A DNA stretch of 64,000 nucleotides, taken from assembly GCF_000417875.1 (NCBI RefSeq), contig NW_006920876.1, forward strand, positions 598,678 through 662,677. The letters are read 5' to 3'. Below are positions 32,955 through 44,700 of the stretch, piece after piece. Within the stretch, counting starts at the first letter, position 1. The number at the start of each line of letters is the position of its first letter. Source of the stretch: Pseudozyma flocculosa PF-1 (lineage: Eukaryota; Basidiomycota; Ustilaginomycetes; Ustilaginales; Ustilaginaceae). Made by a program: the position numbers and the translations under genes. The notes beneath the pieces were generated by a model. It was not told the origin of the DNA and searched no databases. It saw nothing but the letters and a program-made list of their open reading frames with translations.

Positions 32955-33904
32955 ATGGTAGGTGGCCTTTGCACCTGTCGATCCTTTCCGCCGCAACAGC
33001 TCGGACTGGAAAAGGGACTGACCTGATACGGCTTTGCCACCCGCCACGCACCCGGTCCCGCCGCGCAGTCCACACCGTCCAAGAAGAGGCTCATCCGAGA
33101 CTTCAAGAGGCTCAGCAGCGACCCGCCCGGCGGCATCTCGGGCGCACCATGCGCCGACAACCTCATGATCTGGAACGCAGTCATCTTTGGTCCCGGTATG
33201 TGGGGTCCAGTCGGCCGTTGCCACGCTCGACTTGGGTGGCAAGATGGTAAATCGCAGCGCTGACATTGTCCTTTCCCTTCTGCGTCGATCCCTCGCCTGG
33301 CTTCCGCAGCCGACACGCCGTTCGAGGACGGGACGTTCAAGCTGGTTCTCACCTTTGACGAGTCCTACCCCAACAAGCCGCCGACGGTCAAGTTCCTCAG
33401 CAAAATGTTCCACCCCAATGTCTACGCCAACGGCGAGCTCTGCCTCGACATCCTGCAGAACCGATGGAGCCCGACGTACGATGTCGCGGCGATCCTGACA
33501 AGCATTCAGAGCCTGCTGCATGACCCGAATCCCAACAGGTAAGTCGATTGCGGCCAGGACTGGCGCTCGACGAGCGCCTCGAGCTCCTCACCACCTTGAC
33601 CCCGCCGAGGCGCTGACAGGACCCCTTCCCCTTGTGCTTGCACCCTACGCTCGATGTGGCGCGGTGTAGCCCCGCCAACGCCGAGGCTGCCTCGCTCTAC
33701 CGCGAGAACATGAAAGAGTACGTGAGGAGGGTCAAGGCGACGGTCGAGGCATCTTGGATGGACGACGGCGAGATGGCAACCGAGGACCCGATCCCAGAAG
33801 AAGACGAAGAAGCCATGGACGAGTCGGCGCATGGCAGCGGCGGTGGTGCCGGCCAAGCCACATCAGCATCAACGACACCGGCGGCAGCGGCACCGGCATC
33901 CTGA
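32955..33904 (+). CDS. RAD6: Ubiquitin-conjugating enzyme E2, RAD6/UBC2 (four exons, first exon is only ATG)
   Basis: RAD6 is the E2 that monoubiquitinates histone H2B and PCNA and supports N-end-rule degradation. Exon 1 is just the ATG (32955–32957), directly followed by the donor GTAGGT. Exon 2 (33069–33195) gives [20 protein letters not shown], matching the invariant RAD6 N-terminus. Exon 3 (33310–33538) contains [29 protein letters not shown] (the catalytic Cys is in the ELCLD motif) and [18 protein letters not shown]. Exon 4 (33670–33904) holds [18 protein letters not shown] and an acidic tail ([14 protein letters not shown]) followed by Gly/Ala/Thr-rich sequence. The total is 197 aa. 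The acidic tail recalls the yeast RAD6 tail. All junctions are GT–AG and in phase. Confidence 0.95.
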
Positions 33905-34390
33905 AGCCGAGCCAGGCCCTCCGAACCCGATCATCCCAATCGAAACGCGACTAGGCCGGACGTGGGCCGTCCACTGCCTCTCGACCGGCACAGCATCACT
34001 GAGCGACACCAGTCGTCGGCTGGACTTGCATCCGCACCTAACCTCTTGCACCCTGCACCCCGCCCGGATGTTCGACCTGCCATTGACCCGCACCGTCCCC
34101 ATCATCGACTCTGCCTGCAGCATCAGGGTCGGTCCTCTTTGCCTGTCTGAACAATGGTGTTTTTCCCCGCACTCGAGCACTGGGCCCGATTCTCGCCACA
34201 CGGGCTACGGTAGAGCGTTCGGTCGGACGGCCGTGTGGTCTTTACGCCTGACGGCTTCATATTGATCCGAAGTAGAGCGAGAGAAAGTGGCGCGGACAGT
34301 TGAAGCCCAGCAGCGAGACCTAGCCGTGCATCGGGTAGCGCCGAGCAGGGAGGAGGGAAGCAGAAGAGGCGGACGCGAGAATAGGGCCGG
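33905..34390 (+). other. Convergent intergenic region
   Basis: 486 nt between the 3' ends of RAD6 and the minus-strand UNC-50 gene. No gene is seen. Confidence 0.4.
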
Positions 34391-35880
34391 TCAGATCTTT
34401 GTGCGTGCCCACTGGGCGCATTCCGACGGGGCTCGGGCAGGACGACGGCGTCTCAGCAGTATCTGAAGGGATGAGGAACATGGCCGACCCTTCTCTCCCC
34501 ACTCTTTCCTCTCGCGCGCGAGCGGGAAAGAAGAGGGAAGGGGGTTGGCTGTTCGATTTGGGTTGTACTCCTTGTGGTTTGTGGATGCATCGTTGATCGT
34601 CGTCCTGCCTCGGACTGCTGCCCTCTCGACGTCGAGGACAGAGCCGGACCGGTGACTCGAAGGACAGGAGGGCTCGCTCGCGCACTCACCATGAAGAAGG
34701 CGACGAGGACGAGGACGGGGAAAAGGAGGAGCTCGGTGCGTTGCAGAAAGGGGAGCGCATTGTAGCCAAGGTAGGTGACGTACCAATACTGGCCGAACTG
34801 CTCGGTCACAACACGTCAGAGGTTCGTGGTCAGTCACCCCCTCTCGTGTCATCCGTCCTTTCGTCTCTTGTTTAAAGCGACCACTCACGGCGACGAGGTA
34901 AAGGCCGTTTCCGAGCAAGAGGCAGATCCAGTTGTGCCTGACCAGGACGGGTTTGAACAGGAGCTGGACAAAGTAGAGCTCGAGCATGGCGGGGAAGAAG
35001 CCGTTGGTGTGGACGTCGAGGGCGTAGGCCCACTCGACGCGCTGGTCGGTCGTGTGGATCGACGCGGGCGCCTGAAGCAGCGAGTTGGAGATGAACCACA
35101 GCGCCGTGGCCGAGACGATGCCGAGCAGCAGGCAGTCGCGCAGGACCATGACCAAAACGGTGCGCAAGGTGCCGAGGGGGCCGAGCGAGTAGTCGAAGCC
35201 CCACAGTATGCCCGCCACTGTACCAGGATGGTCGTTAGACGATGCGAGAGAGAAGGTAGAGTCGGTAGCTGCGCTTTTTATCGGGGTTGCGCGCGGCTTG
35301 CTCGCCGACCGACTCACGGCATAGTGTTGAGGTGAGGATCATGAGGACGGCCGGGTCATCGCGAGCCCATGTGTTTTTGGTCTGCTTGTGGTAATAGACC
35401 TGGCGGTACCTGCGGTCAAGTGTCGAGGCCATCGGAGGGAAGAGGAACGAGGTAAACCAAGCTGCTTGTACGCTCAAGGCCTGCGGTACCAGAGAAGGCG
35501 GGCTACGCGAGCTACGCACACCTTGCGAGGGGCGACGCAGAGGTTGAAGAGTTGCCACGTCGCGAGCTCAAAGTCGGGCTGCGTCGTCGATACGGAAATG
35601 AAGCGGAGATGGCCAGGTCGCCACGTCAGCCTTTCAGGACGAGACGTCAGCCTTTCAGGACGAGACAAAGCTAGTCGCGACGTGCTCCGAGCAAGAGGGC
35701 TGGACGCACCATCTGAGAGGGGAAGCGGGCGAGGTTGTGCAGCACCCGACTGATGCCGGACCGGGCGGACCCGTCATAGTCAAAGGTGCTGCAAGGACAA
35801 AGCTGATCATGGTCAGAGCGAGGCTAGCTTCGTCAGGGGATTGCAGCAGCAGCTCACCTCGTCGTCGGCAGCAGGGACAT
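34391..35880 (-). CDS. GMH1: UNC-50/GMH1 family Golgi membrane protein (seven exons)
   Basis: UNC-50 proteins are multi-pass inner-nuclear/Golgi membrane proteins linked to Arf-GEF recruitment and receptor trafficking. The start ATG is at 35880. Exons: 35880–35858, 35788–35710, 35578–35520, 35409–35318, 35217–34889, 34797–34690, 34462–34391; all GT–AG and in phase; 253 aa. The joins rebuild conserved blocks: VLHNLARFPSQM | PDFELATWQLFNLCVAPRKV | YRQVYYHKQTKNTWARDDPA | ILWGFDYS. VEWAYALDVHTNGFFP and GNGLYLVA | FGQYWYVTYLGYNALPFLQ follow. Hydrophobic spans include VLRDCLLLGIVSATALWFI and LLLFPVLVLVAFFM. The last exon (ILLRRRRPARAPSECAQWA…) is the least certain; an alternative acceptor gives a shorter end. 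The small upstream exons rest on family similarity. Confidence 0.88.
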
Positions 35881-37028
35881 GGACGCTCTCCTGTCGCGCT
35901 GTCGGGCCCGCCAGTCGAGGGGAAGAGAGGGATCCGGCGAGCATCCGAAGGGGTCGGTTCCGGCCCGACGTCGCAGCGGTAGAGCCAGGCTCAGAGTTTT
36001 GGCTTGCTTGCAAACGAGGGCCGCGGCGTCGCTCGACGCGGTGCAAGGGCAAGGAGGGGAGGCTAGGGTGGTGCGGTGTTGAGAGCTCTTGCGGGGCCGT
36101 GCGGTTCGTCCAGCGGTACGGCAGGGTCCAAGGCACCGGCAGGTCGGCCTACACGGCCTGCCGGGTGGCCGCCCAGCCAGCGTTTGCCTCGGGAACCGGA
36201 ACCCGCCACCTCGCGGACAGCGGGTCAGGCGTCACCAGGCCTGGCCGACCCGATCACCGGCGAAAGTCGTGTGAGCGTGACGCTGGCTTGCATGCCCGCC
36301 ACGTCTCGTGCGTGTGCGACCCTGGCCTACCTGTCGCCTCCTCCACCCAGCCAACGAGAAAAATCGCCAAGGGAGGCCAGGCAAGGCGGCGACGGCGGCG
36401 CCCGGGCAGAGGGGGGTCGAAGGTCGCAGAAGGAAAGGCGGCGGTCCTTCTCGAAGGGCGGGCGAGGCCGACGAAGAAGAAAATTTCAAACGCCAGGCCC
36501 GGCCGGCCGCCTGGTGACTTCACAAAGTCGATGCGGCCGCCTTACCCCAGCCGGCCCCCAACGCTGGCCTCGCAGTGCACACTTGCTTGCTAATTGGCTA
36601 AGGTGGGCCCTACGCCGGCTGAAATCGCGGCTCAATCAGGGCGAGCAAGAAGCAAGCAAGCAGGCAGGCAGGCAGGCAGGCAAGCAGGCAAGCAGCTGCT
36701 GGCTGGTGGCGGAAGGGAGGCCACCCACGGCCCAGCCTGCGCCCTGCCCGCCCTGCCCGACCCGACCGATGGCACCGCTCGATCTCCACAAAAGCCCAGT
36801 CACGGCCGTCGGCGCTTTCCTTCTCACCGACCTTCCCCCCTCCTCTGCACACAGCGCACACCGCACTACCTCCCCCCAAAAGGCTTCCACCCTCTTTGCC
36901 TCTCGCCACGACCATCACCACCCCCACCATCATCACAGCGCTCTTCCCCTCGCCCGTTTGATACCACCCGCGCTACCGCCATCCGCCCCGGTTCTGTCCG
37001 TCTTCCCGTGCACACGACCCTCTCCGCT
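35881..37028 (+). other. Intergenic / promoter region upstream of mtHsp70
   Basis: 1.15 kb between the divergent UNC-50 and SSC1 starts. AAGC/AGGC tandem units (AAGCAAGCAGGCAGGC-like) lie at about 36650–36693, and a C/T/A-rich leader precedes the ATG. No gene or definite heat-shock element is assigned. Confidence 0.4.
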
Positions 37029-39345
37029 ATGATCTCTCAATCACTCCGTGCCGCCGCTCCGGCGACGAGGATGCTCAACCAGCCCCTCCGCTCGGCCCCC
37101 TCGATGGCGGTGAGTCGCGTCTTTGCATCCCCCTTGCTCTGCAGCGCCTGCGTCCCGCCGAGCAGCGAACCTGACCTCGTTGCACCCCTCTTTTACCGTC
37201 GCGTCTGCCTACCTTTCCCACAGCGACTTGCGCCGATGGGAGCTCGTTTCAACTCTGGCAAGGTCTCGGGCCCTGTCATCGGAATCGACCTGGGCAGTGA
37301 GTTTCTGCGCGTCGTGGCGGTCAAGGGGGGTGTGGCGTTCGTGGCGAGCCGGAGCGCCCGAGTAGGAAGGATTTAGAACCTGCCCTGAGCGACGCTTGGC
37401 AGGTGGCGAAGAGCGATCATCATGCCTGGCTTGCGGTAGCTGACCCGAAACCTTGACTTGCGCCCCTGCTATTCTGTACGCTTTCTCAGCCACCAACTCA
37501 TGTGTCTCGGTCATGGAGGGCCAGCAGGCACGCGTCATTGAGAACTCTGAGGGTGGCCGGACGACGCCTTCCGTCGTCGCCTTCACCAAGGACGGCGAGC
37601 GCCTTGTCGGTCTGCCCGCCAAGCGCCAGGCTGTCGTCAACCCCGAGGCCACCCTCTTTGCCACCAAGCGTCTGATTGGCCGCAAGTTCCAGGACAAGGA
37701 GGTCCAGAAGGACCTGAGCAACGTCCCCTTCAAGATTGTGCCCCACTCGAACGGCGATGCGTGGCTCGAGGCCCGCGGCCAGAAGTACTCGCCCTCGCAG
37801 ATCGGTGCGTTTGTCGTAGGCAAGATGAAGGACACCGCCTCCGGCTACCTCGGCAAGCCCGTCAAGCACGCCGTCATCACCGTCCCCGCCTACTTCAACG
37901 ACTCGCAGCGCCAGGCCACCAAGGACGCCGGTGCCATTGCCGGCCTTGACGTCCTCCGCGTCATCAACGAGCCCACCGCCGCCGCCCTCGCCTACGGCAT
38001 GGACCGCGACGACTCGTCGGTCATCGCCGTCTTCGACCTGGGCGGCGGTACCTTCGATATCTCGATCCTCGAGATGCAGAAGGGCGTCTTCGAGGTCAAG
38101 TCGACCAACGGCGACACCCACCTCGGCGGCGAGGACTTCGACATCGTCCTCGTCGAGCACCTCGTCAACGAGTTCAAGAAGGAGAGCAACATCGACCTCA
38201 GCAAGGACCGCATGGCCATCCAGCGCATCCGCGAAGCAGCCGAAAAGGCAAAAATTGAGCTGTCGTCGACGAGCCAGACGGACATTTCGCTGCCGTACAT
38301 CACGGCCGATGCCAGCGGTCCCAAGCACATCAACACCAAGCTGACGCGCGCGCAGCTCGAGGGCCTGGTGGGCAAGCTGGTCGACCGCACCGTCGAGCCT
38401 TGCAAGAAGGCGCTGTCCGACGCCGGCGTCAAGCCGTCCGAGATCCAGGACGTCATCATGGTCGGCGGCATGTCGCGCATGCCCAAGGTCCTCGAGACGG
38501 TCAAGAGCATCTTCAACCGCGACCCCAGCAAGGGTGTCAACCCTGACGAGGCTGTCGCCATCGGCGCCTCGATCCAGGGCGGTGTCCTCTCCGGCCAGGT
38601 CACGGATGTCCTGCTGCTCGACGTCACCCCGCTTTCGCTCGGCATCCAGACGCTCGGCGGCGTCTTCACCCGCCTCATCAACCGCAACACGACCATCCCC
38701 ACCAAGAAGAGCCAGGTCTTCTCGACTGCCGCCGATGGCCAGACTGCCGTCGACATCCAGGTCTACCAGGGAGAGCGCGAGCTCGTCCGCGACAACAAGC
38801 TGCTGGGCAACTTCCAGCTGACTGGCATCCCCCCGGCACCCAAGGGCGTCCCCCAGATCGAGGTCACCTTTGACATCGACGCCGACGGCATCATGCACGT
38901 CTCGGCGTCCGACAAGGCCACAAACAAGGACCAGTCGATGACGATCTCGGCCGGTTCCGGCCTCAGCGACACCGAGATTGAGCGCATGGTGGCGGATGCG
39001 GAGCAGTACGCTGAGTCGGACAAGGCCCGCAAGGCCGTGATCGAGGAGGCCAACCGCGCCCACTCGGTGTGCGGCGAGACGACCAAGGCGATGCAGGAGT
39101 TCAGCGAGCAGCTGCCCGCCGACGAGAAGGAGAAGCTCAACGTCCTCATCAAGGAGACTGAGGAGCTGGCCGCCAAGGGCCTCAACGCCGACAGCGACGT
39201 CACCGCCGACGCCATCCGCGAGAAGATCGACGCCACGCAGCAGGCCTCGCTTCAGCTCTTCAAGCTGGTCTACGAGAAGCGCGGCCAGCAGGGCTCGTCC
39301 GAGGAGGCTAAGCCCGCCGAGGGCGAGGGCGAGAAGAAGCAGTAA
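37029..39345 (+). CDS. SSC1: Mitochondrial Hsp70 (SSC1-type, DnaK family), three exons
   Basis: This matrix Hsp70 drives protein import with Tim44/Mge1 and folds imported proteins. Exon 1 (37029–37109) encodes a presequence ([20 protein letters not shown]). Exon 2 (37224–37296) continues [20 protein letters not shown] and ends in the first ATP-binding motif, IDLG|TTNSCV. Exon 3 runs 37490–39345. Motifs: [37 protein letters not shown], the VGGMSRMP signature, DVTPLSLGI and [15 protein letters not shown]. The total is 669 aa, with a Glu/Lys/Gly-rich C-terminus (…GEGEKKQ). Lineage-specific words such as [17 protein letters not shown] and the mitochondrial presequence separate it from ER (no HDEL) and cytosolic (no EEVD) Hsp70s. 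Both introns (114 and 193 nt) are GT–AG and in phase. Confidence 0.96.
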
Positions 39346-40169
39346 GCGGCTGGCTTTGGTCTTCGTGCCCGCCTGCTTTCCCCGATCCCTTTCTCGTTTC
39401 TTCTCTTCCTCCTCCCGTGTGTCATAGCTCTTCCTTCTCCCCCTTGGCCCTCACTCGGCTCCCGCCTTCTCGCCTATTACCCCGAGCTTTTCTTCTTCAG
39501 TCTAGAACCGTTTGCTTCGCCGTGCCTCGACCACCCTCAAACCCCCCTTCTCTGTACCAACAAACCGACCACCAGTCTGGGCTGTTCAGCATCGTATCCA
39601 GCATCACCGGCGCCTCTGTTGAGCCTGGCGCAGGTAGAAGTCCTTCCCCACCCGACATTGCCGGCCATCCTGGCCCGGGTGCGGGCGGGTAAGTTACTTT
39701 TTGCAATCACCAAAAGCAAAGAAATGCACCACCGCTTCTCGTTATTCAACCACCCGTTCGCCGTCTGTCGAAGTGTGCGCTGGCTGCCTGGGACCGAGAT
39801 CATCCTGGATGTGCTGCTGCATTGCCGGTCTGCCCCACTACTGTAGTTGATCTTGCGGTGCCCCGTGGGTCGCGGCTTGCGATCGGGGCCTCGTCATTCC
39901 TTCCCCGCTTCCGTCCACCTGCAACGAGCGGCGACCAAGTCGGCGGACCCCACCTCCCCTCCTTGCCTGCGTCACAACCACGATTCCCTCGACGAGAAAG
40001 ACGCAGGACGTCGGGCAAACGAGCAGCGAGCGCAGCCGTCTTGCCTCCCTCTCTCTTCGCTTGAACTCGCAGGACCAGACAGCAAGTCGACGAGGCAACG
40101 AGGCAGGGCGGACGGAGTCGGTATCGCGTCAGGCTCGTGCCAATCGTCGCTGCGATCGCCTGAATCGAG
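39346..40169 (+). other. Intergenic region downstream of SSC1
   Basis: 824 nt, pyrimidine-rich just after the SSC1 stop (probable 3' UTR). No gene is supported. Confidence 0.4.
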
Positions 40170-41467
40170 ATGGAGGGCAACGAGGTCGACGTCCTCGTTC
40201 GACGTCTTCACGATCGACTCGATGCATCACCTGCGCCGTCATCGAGGGCCAGGAAACGAAGGACGACCTCGCATCGAAGTGTCCGCACCATCGTCCAAGA
40301 TGTCATCTTGGTGCGGTGGGGTTTCCGGTACGTCGCCTTGGTCTTGGCACCACTCAGCACCCATCGAGGCACCCCTGACACGCACACCTCTCTATAACGC
40401 TCGACGTGGCGCTGGCGAAGGGCAGACAAGCAACGCTCCTGGACTCGACCCGCCTTACGGCGAGTCAATGCAGGCACCTCGCCACGTTTCTCGAGGAAGA
40501 AGGCATGTCGGATCTCGTGGTCCTGCACTGGCGCGAGACAGCCGACATCTTTGTGGCCCACCGCGCCCTGCTTTGCCGTTCCATCGACCTTTACCTGTCT
40601 TCTAGCCTGGAGGAGAGAAGATGGATCGTGGATGTACGAAGGGGAAGCTTGCAGGTGAGTACGGCGTCTACTTCCGACGTCCCCCTGCCTGGCCCGAAGT
40701 GGAAGAGATAAGGGCCGCCGACCGACTGACGCACGCTGCGGACGACCACCCAGATCGCTCCACCGTCGCAACGCTTCATGACCCTTCTCTCGATGCTCCG
40801 ACAGCGTTTAGAGGATGTGTCGATCAACCTGATTGCCATCTCGCCTTCCTCTGCCGATCAGGGCCAGACAATGCTAGGGACGACCCTTTCCGGCTTCCTG
40901 CTAGAGTACACGACCATCTACTCTCTCGAGGACCCCACACCATCCGCGTCGTCCTCTCCACCCTCTGCCTCTCCCTTCTCGTTGCAGACATCGACCAACG
41001 CATCACAACCACTGAGACACGACGAGGAAGAAGAGGGACGATTCCAACGAGGAGAGGAAGAGGAGGACGACGCAGAGGTGGCATGGATCGAGACTCCAAA
41101 CGCCCTCGCCCACCAAGCTTTGAACCTATGCAGGGTCTTCCTCGACTTGCCGAGCCCTACGTCGTCGTCAAGAGGCGCAAGAAGTCGCAGTGAAAATGCA
41201 AGGCAAAGCGCGCCGCCGCCGACGACGACGAGGCGGAGGAAGGAGATCCGCGCATTCAGCTGGCCTCGATCCTTACAGCATCTCCTTCCGACGACGCAGC
41301 AAGTCGAGGATGGGATACGCAGCCAACTACAAGAAAGGATCGAGAGGCTCCGTGCCATCCGGCTCGTAGGCGGCGACAACGACCAGGCGTCCGCAAGAGC
41401 GTCCCTGGCGCGCGCGCACGTCGACGTCGTCTTTGAGACCATCACCCTCGATCGGGTGGCGTTGTAG
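40170..41467 (+). CDS. Uncharacterised 366-aa protein (three exons), weakly C1orf74/DUF4504-like
   Basis: The start ATG at 40170 has an in-frame stop nine bases upstream. Exons 40170–40327, 40426–40654 and 40754–41467 join in phase through GT–AG introns of 98 and 99 nt. The N-terminus is helical ([17 protein letters not shown]), followed by [16 protein letters not shown] | QATLLDS. A compact region then contains [41 protein letters not shown] and [20 protein letters not shown], and [18 protein letters not shown] low-complexity Ser/Glu insertion separates this from [15 protein letters not shown]. The order of motifs (LLD…, FLEE..DLVVL, a VAHR block, a FLLEYTTIY block) loosely recalls the C1orf74/DUF4504 family, but I recognise it only faintly. 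No function is assigned. Confidence 0.65.
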
Positions 41468-41514
41468 TGGTCCGTCGTACCGCCGCACCAAGGGAGTTGT
41501 ACTACCGCTGCTGC

Positions 41515-41516
<2 letters not shown>

Positions 41517-41569
<53 letters not shown>
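41517..41569 (+). repeat. (CTG)n triplet microsatellite
   Basis: About 17–18 CTG units just after the stop of the 366-aa protein gene and before the 3' end of the next, minus-strand gene. It is outside coding sequence as annotated. Confidence 0.95.
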
Positions 41570-41753
41570 ACATAGGCTGTGCATTTGACCGGTGCGATTT
41601 GCTAAACTCGACAAATAGAATGCGCTGACTAGGTTGCTGTTTGCAGACATATCCGGAACGGACGCCAATGTTCGGAACCTCCCTCCCGGATGCTTCGCCC
41701 CAGAGGCGGAAGACACCTTCAATCGGATGCGCGACCATCCTGATCGAATGACG

Positions 41754-44700
41754 CTAATCGTGCTCGTCGACATCAAAGGGCGTGATCCACGTAGCGAGAT
41801 CCTCGTCGACGACGTTGCCATCCCCCTGCCTCTTGCCCAGCTTCCGCTTCATCTTGGCCTTGAGCCTGGCGCGCTTCCCCATGGCCTCGACCTGCTCGAT
41901 CCCTCCATCCTCGAGGGCGAGGTTGTTGAAGTCGACCTCGTCCTCGTGCTCCGAGTCCATGAGGTTGACGTGGCTCTCGTTGCCATTGCTGGGGCCCGGC
42001 TCAAAAGTCGACGAATGACCCTCTGCTGTTGTGGCCGTGGTGTCGACCGAAGGGCGGTGGAACATCGAGCTCGCAAATGACTGGTTGGTCTTGGTCGTCG
42101 TCAGGCTCAAACTCGACGCTGTGTTGTTGGTGCCGCCGCTGCCCGACCCAGACGCCAGCAGCGCGCCGGCACTCGCCAGCGCCTTCTGCTTCTTGATGAA
42201 GCCCTCGTCGTGACGCTCAATGGCGTGGTGCAGGTCGCGCGGGCTGTGACGCGCCGTGTGGCTTGAAGTGGGACAGGCAGCGCTGAAGGTGTGGGCGAGG
42301 TGCAGATGCTGGGCCAGCTTCACCATGGGGAGCGGGAGGCTCGGCGGCTGCCTCGGCAGGTAGATGAGCCTCCTGGCAGACCCGCGGCCGGCGTAGAAGG
42401 CATCCAGGCGCTTCGACTCGCTCTGCGCTGCCCTGTACGCTGCGCTCTGGTGAAAGGCGCGCGCGGCCGCCGGCGAGGGGACTAGCGACATGCAAATGGA
42501 CACGTGCGCCGGAGGCTTGTTGGGGCCCGTCCGTGGCATCAGACCCGTGTTCTGCGCGTATCGAGCATAATCGCCGACTCCGTAGCCCATCTCGGCCTTG
42601 GTCGGCGTGACGAACTCGATCTCGACCCGAAGGAAGCACTTGGCTCGCGATCGGTCGTGAGACGTCGCGGCCGAGGCGGCATCCGCCACCTCTTCCGGTC
42701 CAGCTTCGATCCTCGTGTTGCCGTACCATGCCAGAGCACGCAGCAGGCTCTTCCACGAGTGGGCGCGGACGACGAAATAGGGGCCGCGGGTTCCGACGAC
42801 GGCCGGCGATCGATTGCCTGCGCTGCCGGTGCCAACAGCGCGAGGTGCGGTCACGCTGGTGAGCTGCAGAGCGTTGGGGAAATAGTACTTGGCCGCCGTC
42901 TCGCCTTCGCCGGGCTCGTGAACCTTCTCTAGCTGTGTCGCAAACGGCTGCGATGCAAAACCGAAATCGACGCCAGCGATTGCTTTTTTGCCTCGAGAGG
43001 CCTGCGACTGCTGCTGAGGCGAAGGCGACGCGACGAGCGGCGCCGCTCCGGTCGAGGTGCGTTGTGGTGACGCGGGGGACTCATGCGCTGGTGAAGCCTC
43101 TAGAGCGGAGGCAACTATGCCGGCAGCTACAGAAGGGGTAGCAGTGCTGTCTGCCTGCTTCGGTGGTGGCTGTGGCGGCGTCGAGAGCGCTTCTCGTTCG
43201 TGCCGGTTGATTGAGACCGAGGAATGGCGTCGGTCTCGACCGCCTACGGGCAAACCGGTCATCCTGCTGAAATCCAACGCCGCTTCGACGGCGGGAGAGC
43301 TGACCCGACTGTTGGACGCCGTATGAGCTGGGCTAGGTCCGGCGAACGAATCCACTGGGCTCGGCGCCTCGTCTCGGAGATTTGGATCAAAGTCGTACGC
43401 TGAAGGACTCTGTAGGTAGCTCAGCTCCGTCCGGCAGGCTGTCGATGATGGAGTCGCGGATTGCGTCATCTTGTCGCTGATTCCCCGGCCGCTGGCACCA
43501 GGTTTATGTGCGAACGAGGTATCTGCGGCGGCAGCGGCTTCGTACGGCGGCGGTGCATCGAGCGGGATGATGCTGAAGGGAACCGGATCATCAGCATCCG
43601 CCGGCATGGCAGGTGACGTTGGAAGAGCGGGCGCGCCTGCTGTTGCGAGAGGCGCCTGGCCCGGGACGGGTGGCAAGGGACGCCTGATGGATGGGCGGGC
43701 ACGAGATGGCTCGGATGGGGCAGACTGAGAGGAGGCGGCGGCCTGCTGCTCCATCTTCTTGGCGAGATCGTAGGCCTCGTTGTGCCCGGTAAACCTCCAG
43801 AACTCCGCCTCGGAGTCTTCGAGATCGTCTTGCACGCCCTCGTTGGCCGCCATCCTCGAGGACCCTTCGCAGGTGGCGTCGCTCTCGCGTCGTCTCGACT
43901 GGTGCTCGAAGAAGGCGATGAGCGATCTCTCTTCGCTCTCACGTCGCCGCCATTCCTCCTCCTGCTGCCTCATGCTTTCGGCGATGGCGGCCCTTTCTGC
44001 TTCAAGCTCCTGCTCGAGCGCCTCTGCCCTCTTCCGCTCCTCTGCTTGAGACGCACGGAGAGCCACCTCGATCTGCATCTGGTCCTCGGCCGCCGCCTTT
44101 TCGCTCTCGCGCTGGGCCGCTTGCCGGCTTTCCTCCAGGATCCGAGCTTCCTCTTCGGCGCGCGCCTTAGAGAGGAGCTCGGCTTCTCGCTTGCTGTCCT
44201 CGACGGCCTTTTCGAGCATCGTCCGCTCCTCCTCAGCTCTTCTGCGGCGTGCGTCCTGCTCGCTAGCGCTGATGGCATAGAGATTCTCCATCTCAGAGGC
44301 CTCCCGTTGCTTCCTACGCTCCTCGTCCAGACGCGCCGACGCCATCGAGGCTGCCAGCGCCTCGTCCAGTTCGGCCCGACACCCAGGACAATCGTCGAAC
44401 TCATGCTCCTGCTGGATCGAGTTGGTCTGCGGCGATGTCGCGGACGTTGCGGACGACTGACGACCTGATCTGCCGATGGCCGACTCGCTCGCCGACGAAC
44501 CGGACCCGAAGCGCTGCGGAGGCATCGGCGACGGCGAGAGAGAGGCGGCATGTGCTGAGGGCGTCGTGGGTAGCGGGATGTTCTGCGCTCGTTCTGAGTG
44601 GGCGCTGAAGCCGGACGACTGTCGTCGGGAGCTTGCGTGGCGGCCGTAATCACCCTCGTGTGCCGCGCCAAAGGTGCCGCTCCACTGCGACGGCGACGAC

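Noticed and set aside
31395..32961. Open frames running through the N gap
   Set aside because: Their length is produced by Ns; no real coding evidence is present on either side.
37498..39063. 521-codon minus-strand frame across mtHsp70
   Set aside because: It is a shadow of the highly codon-biased Hsp70 frame; such long antisense frames are common opposite Hsp70 genes.
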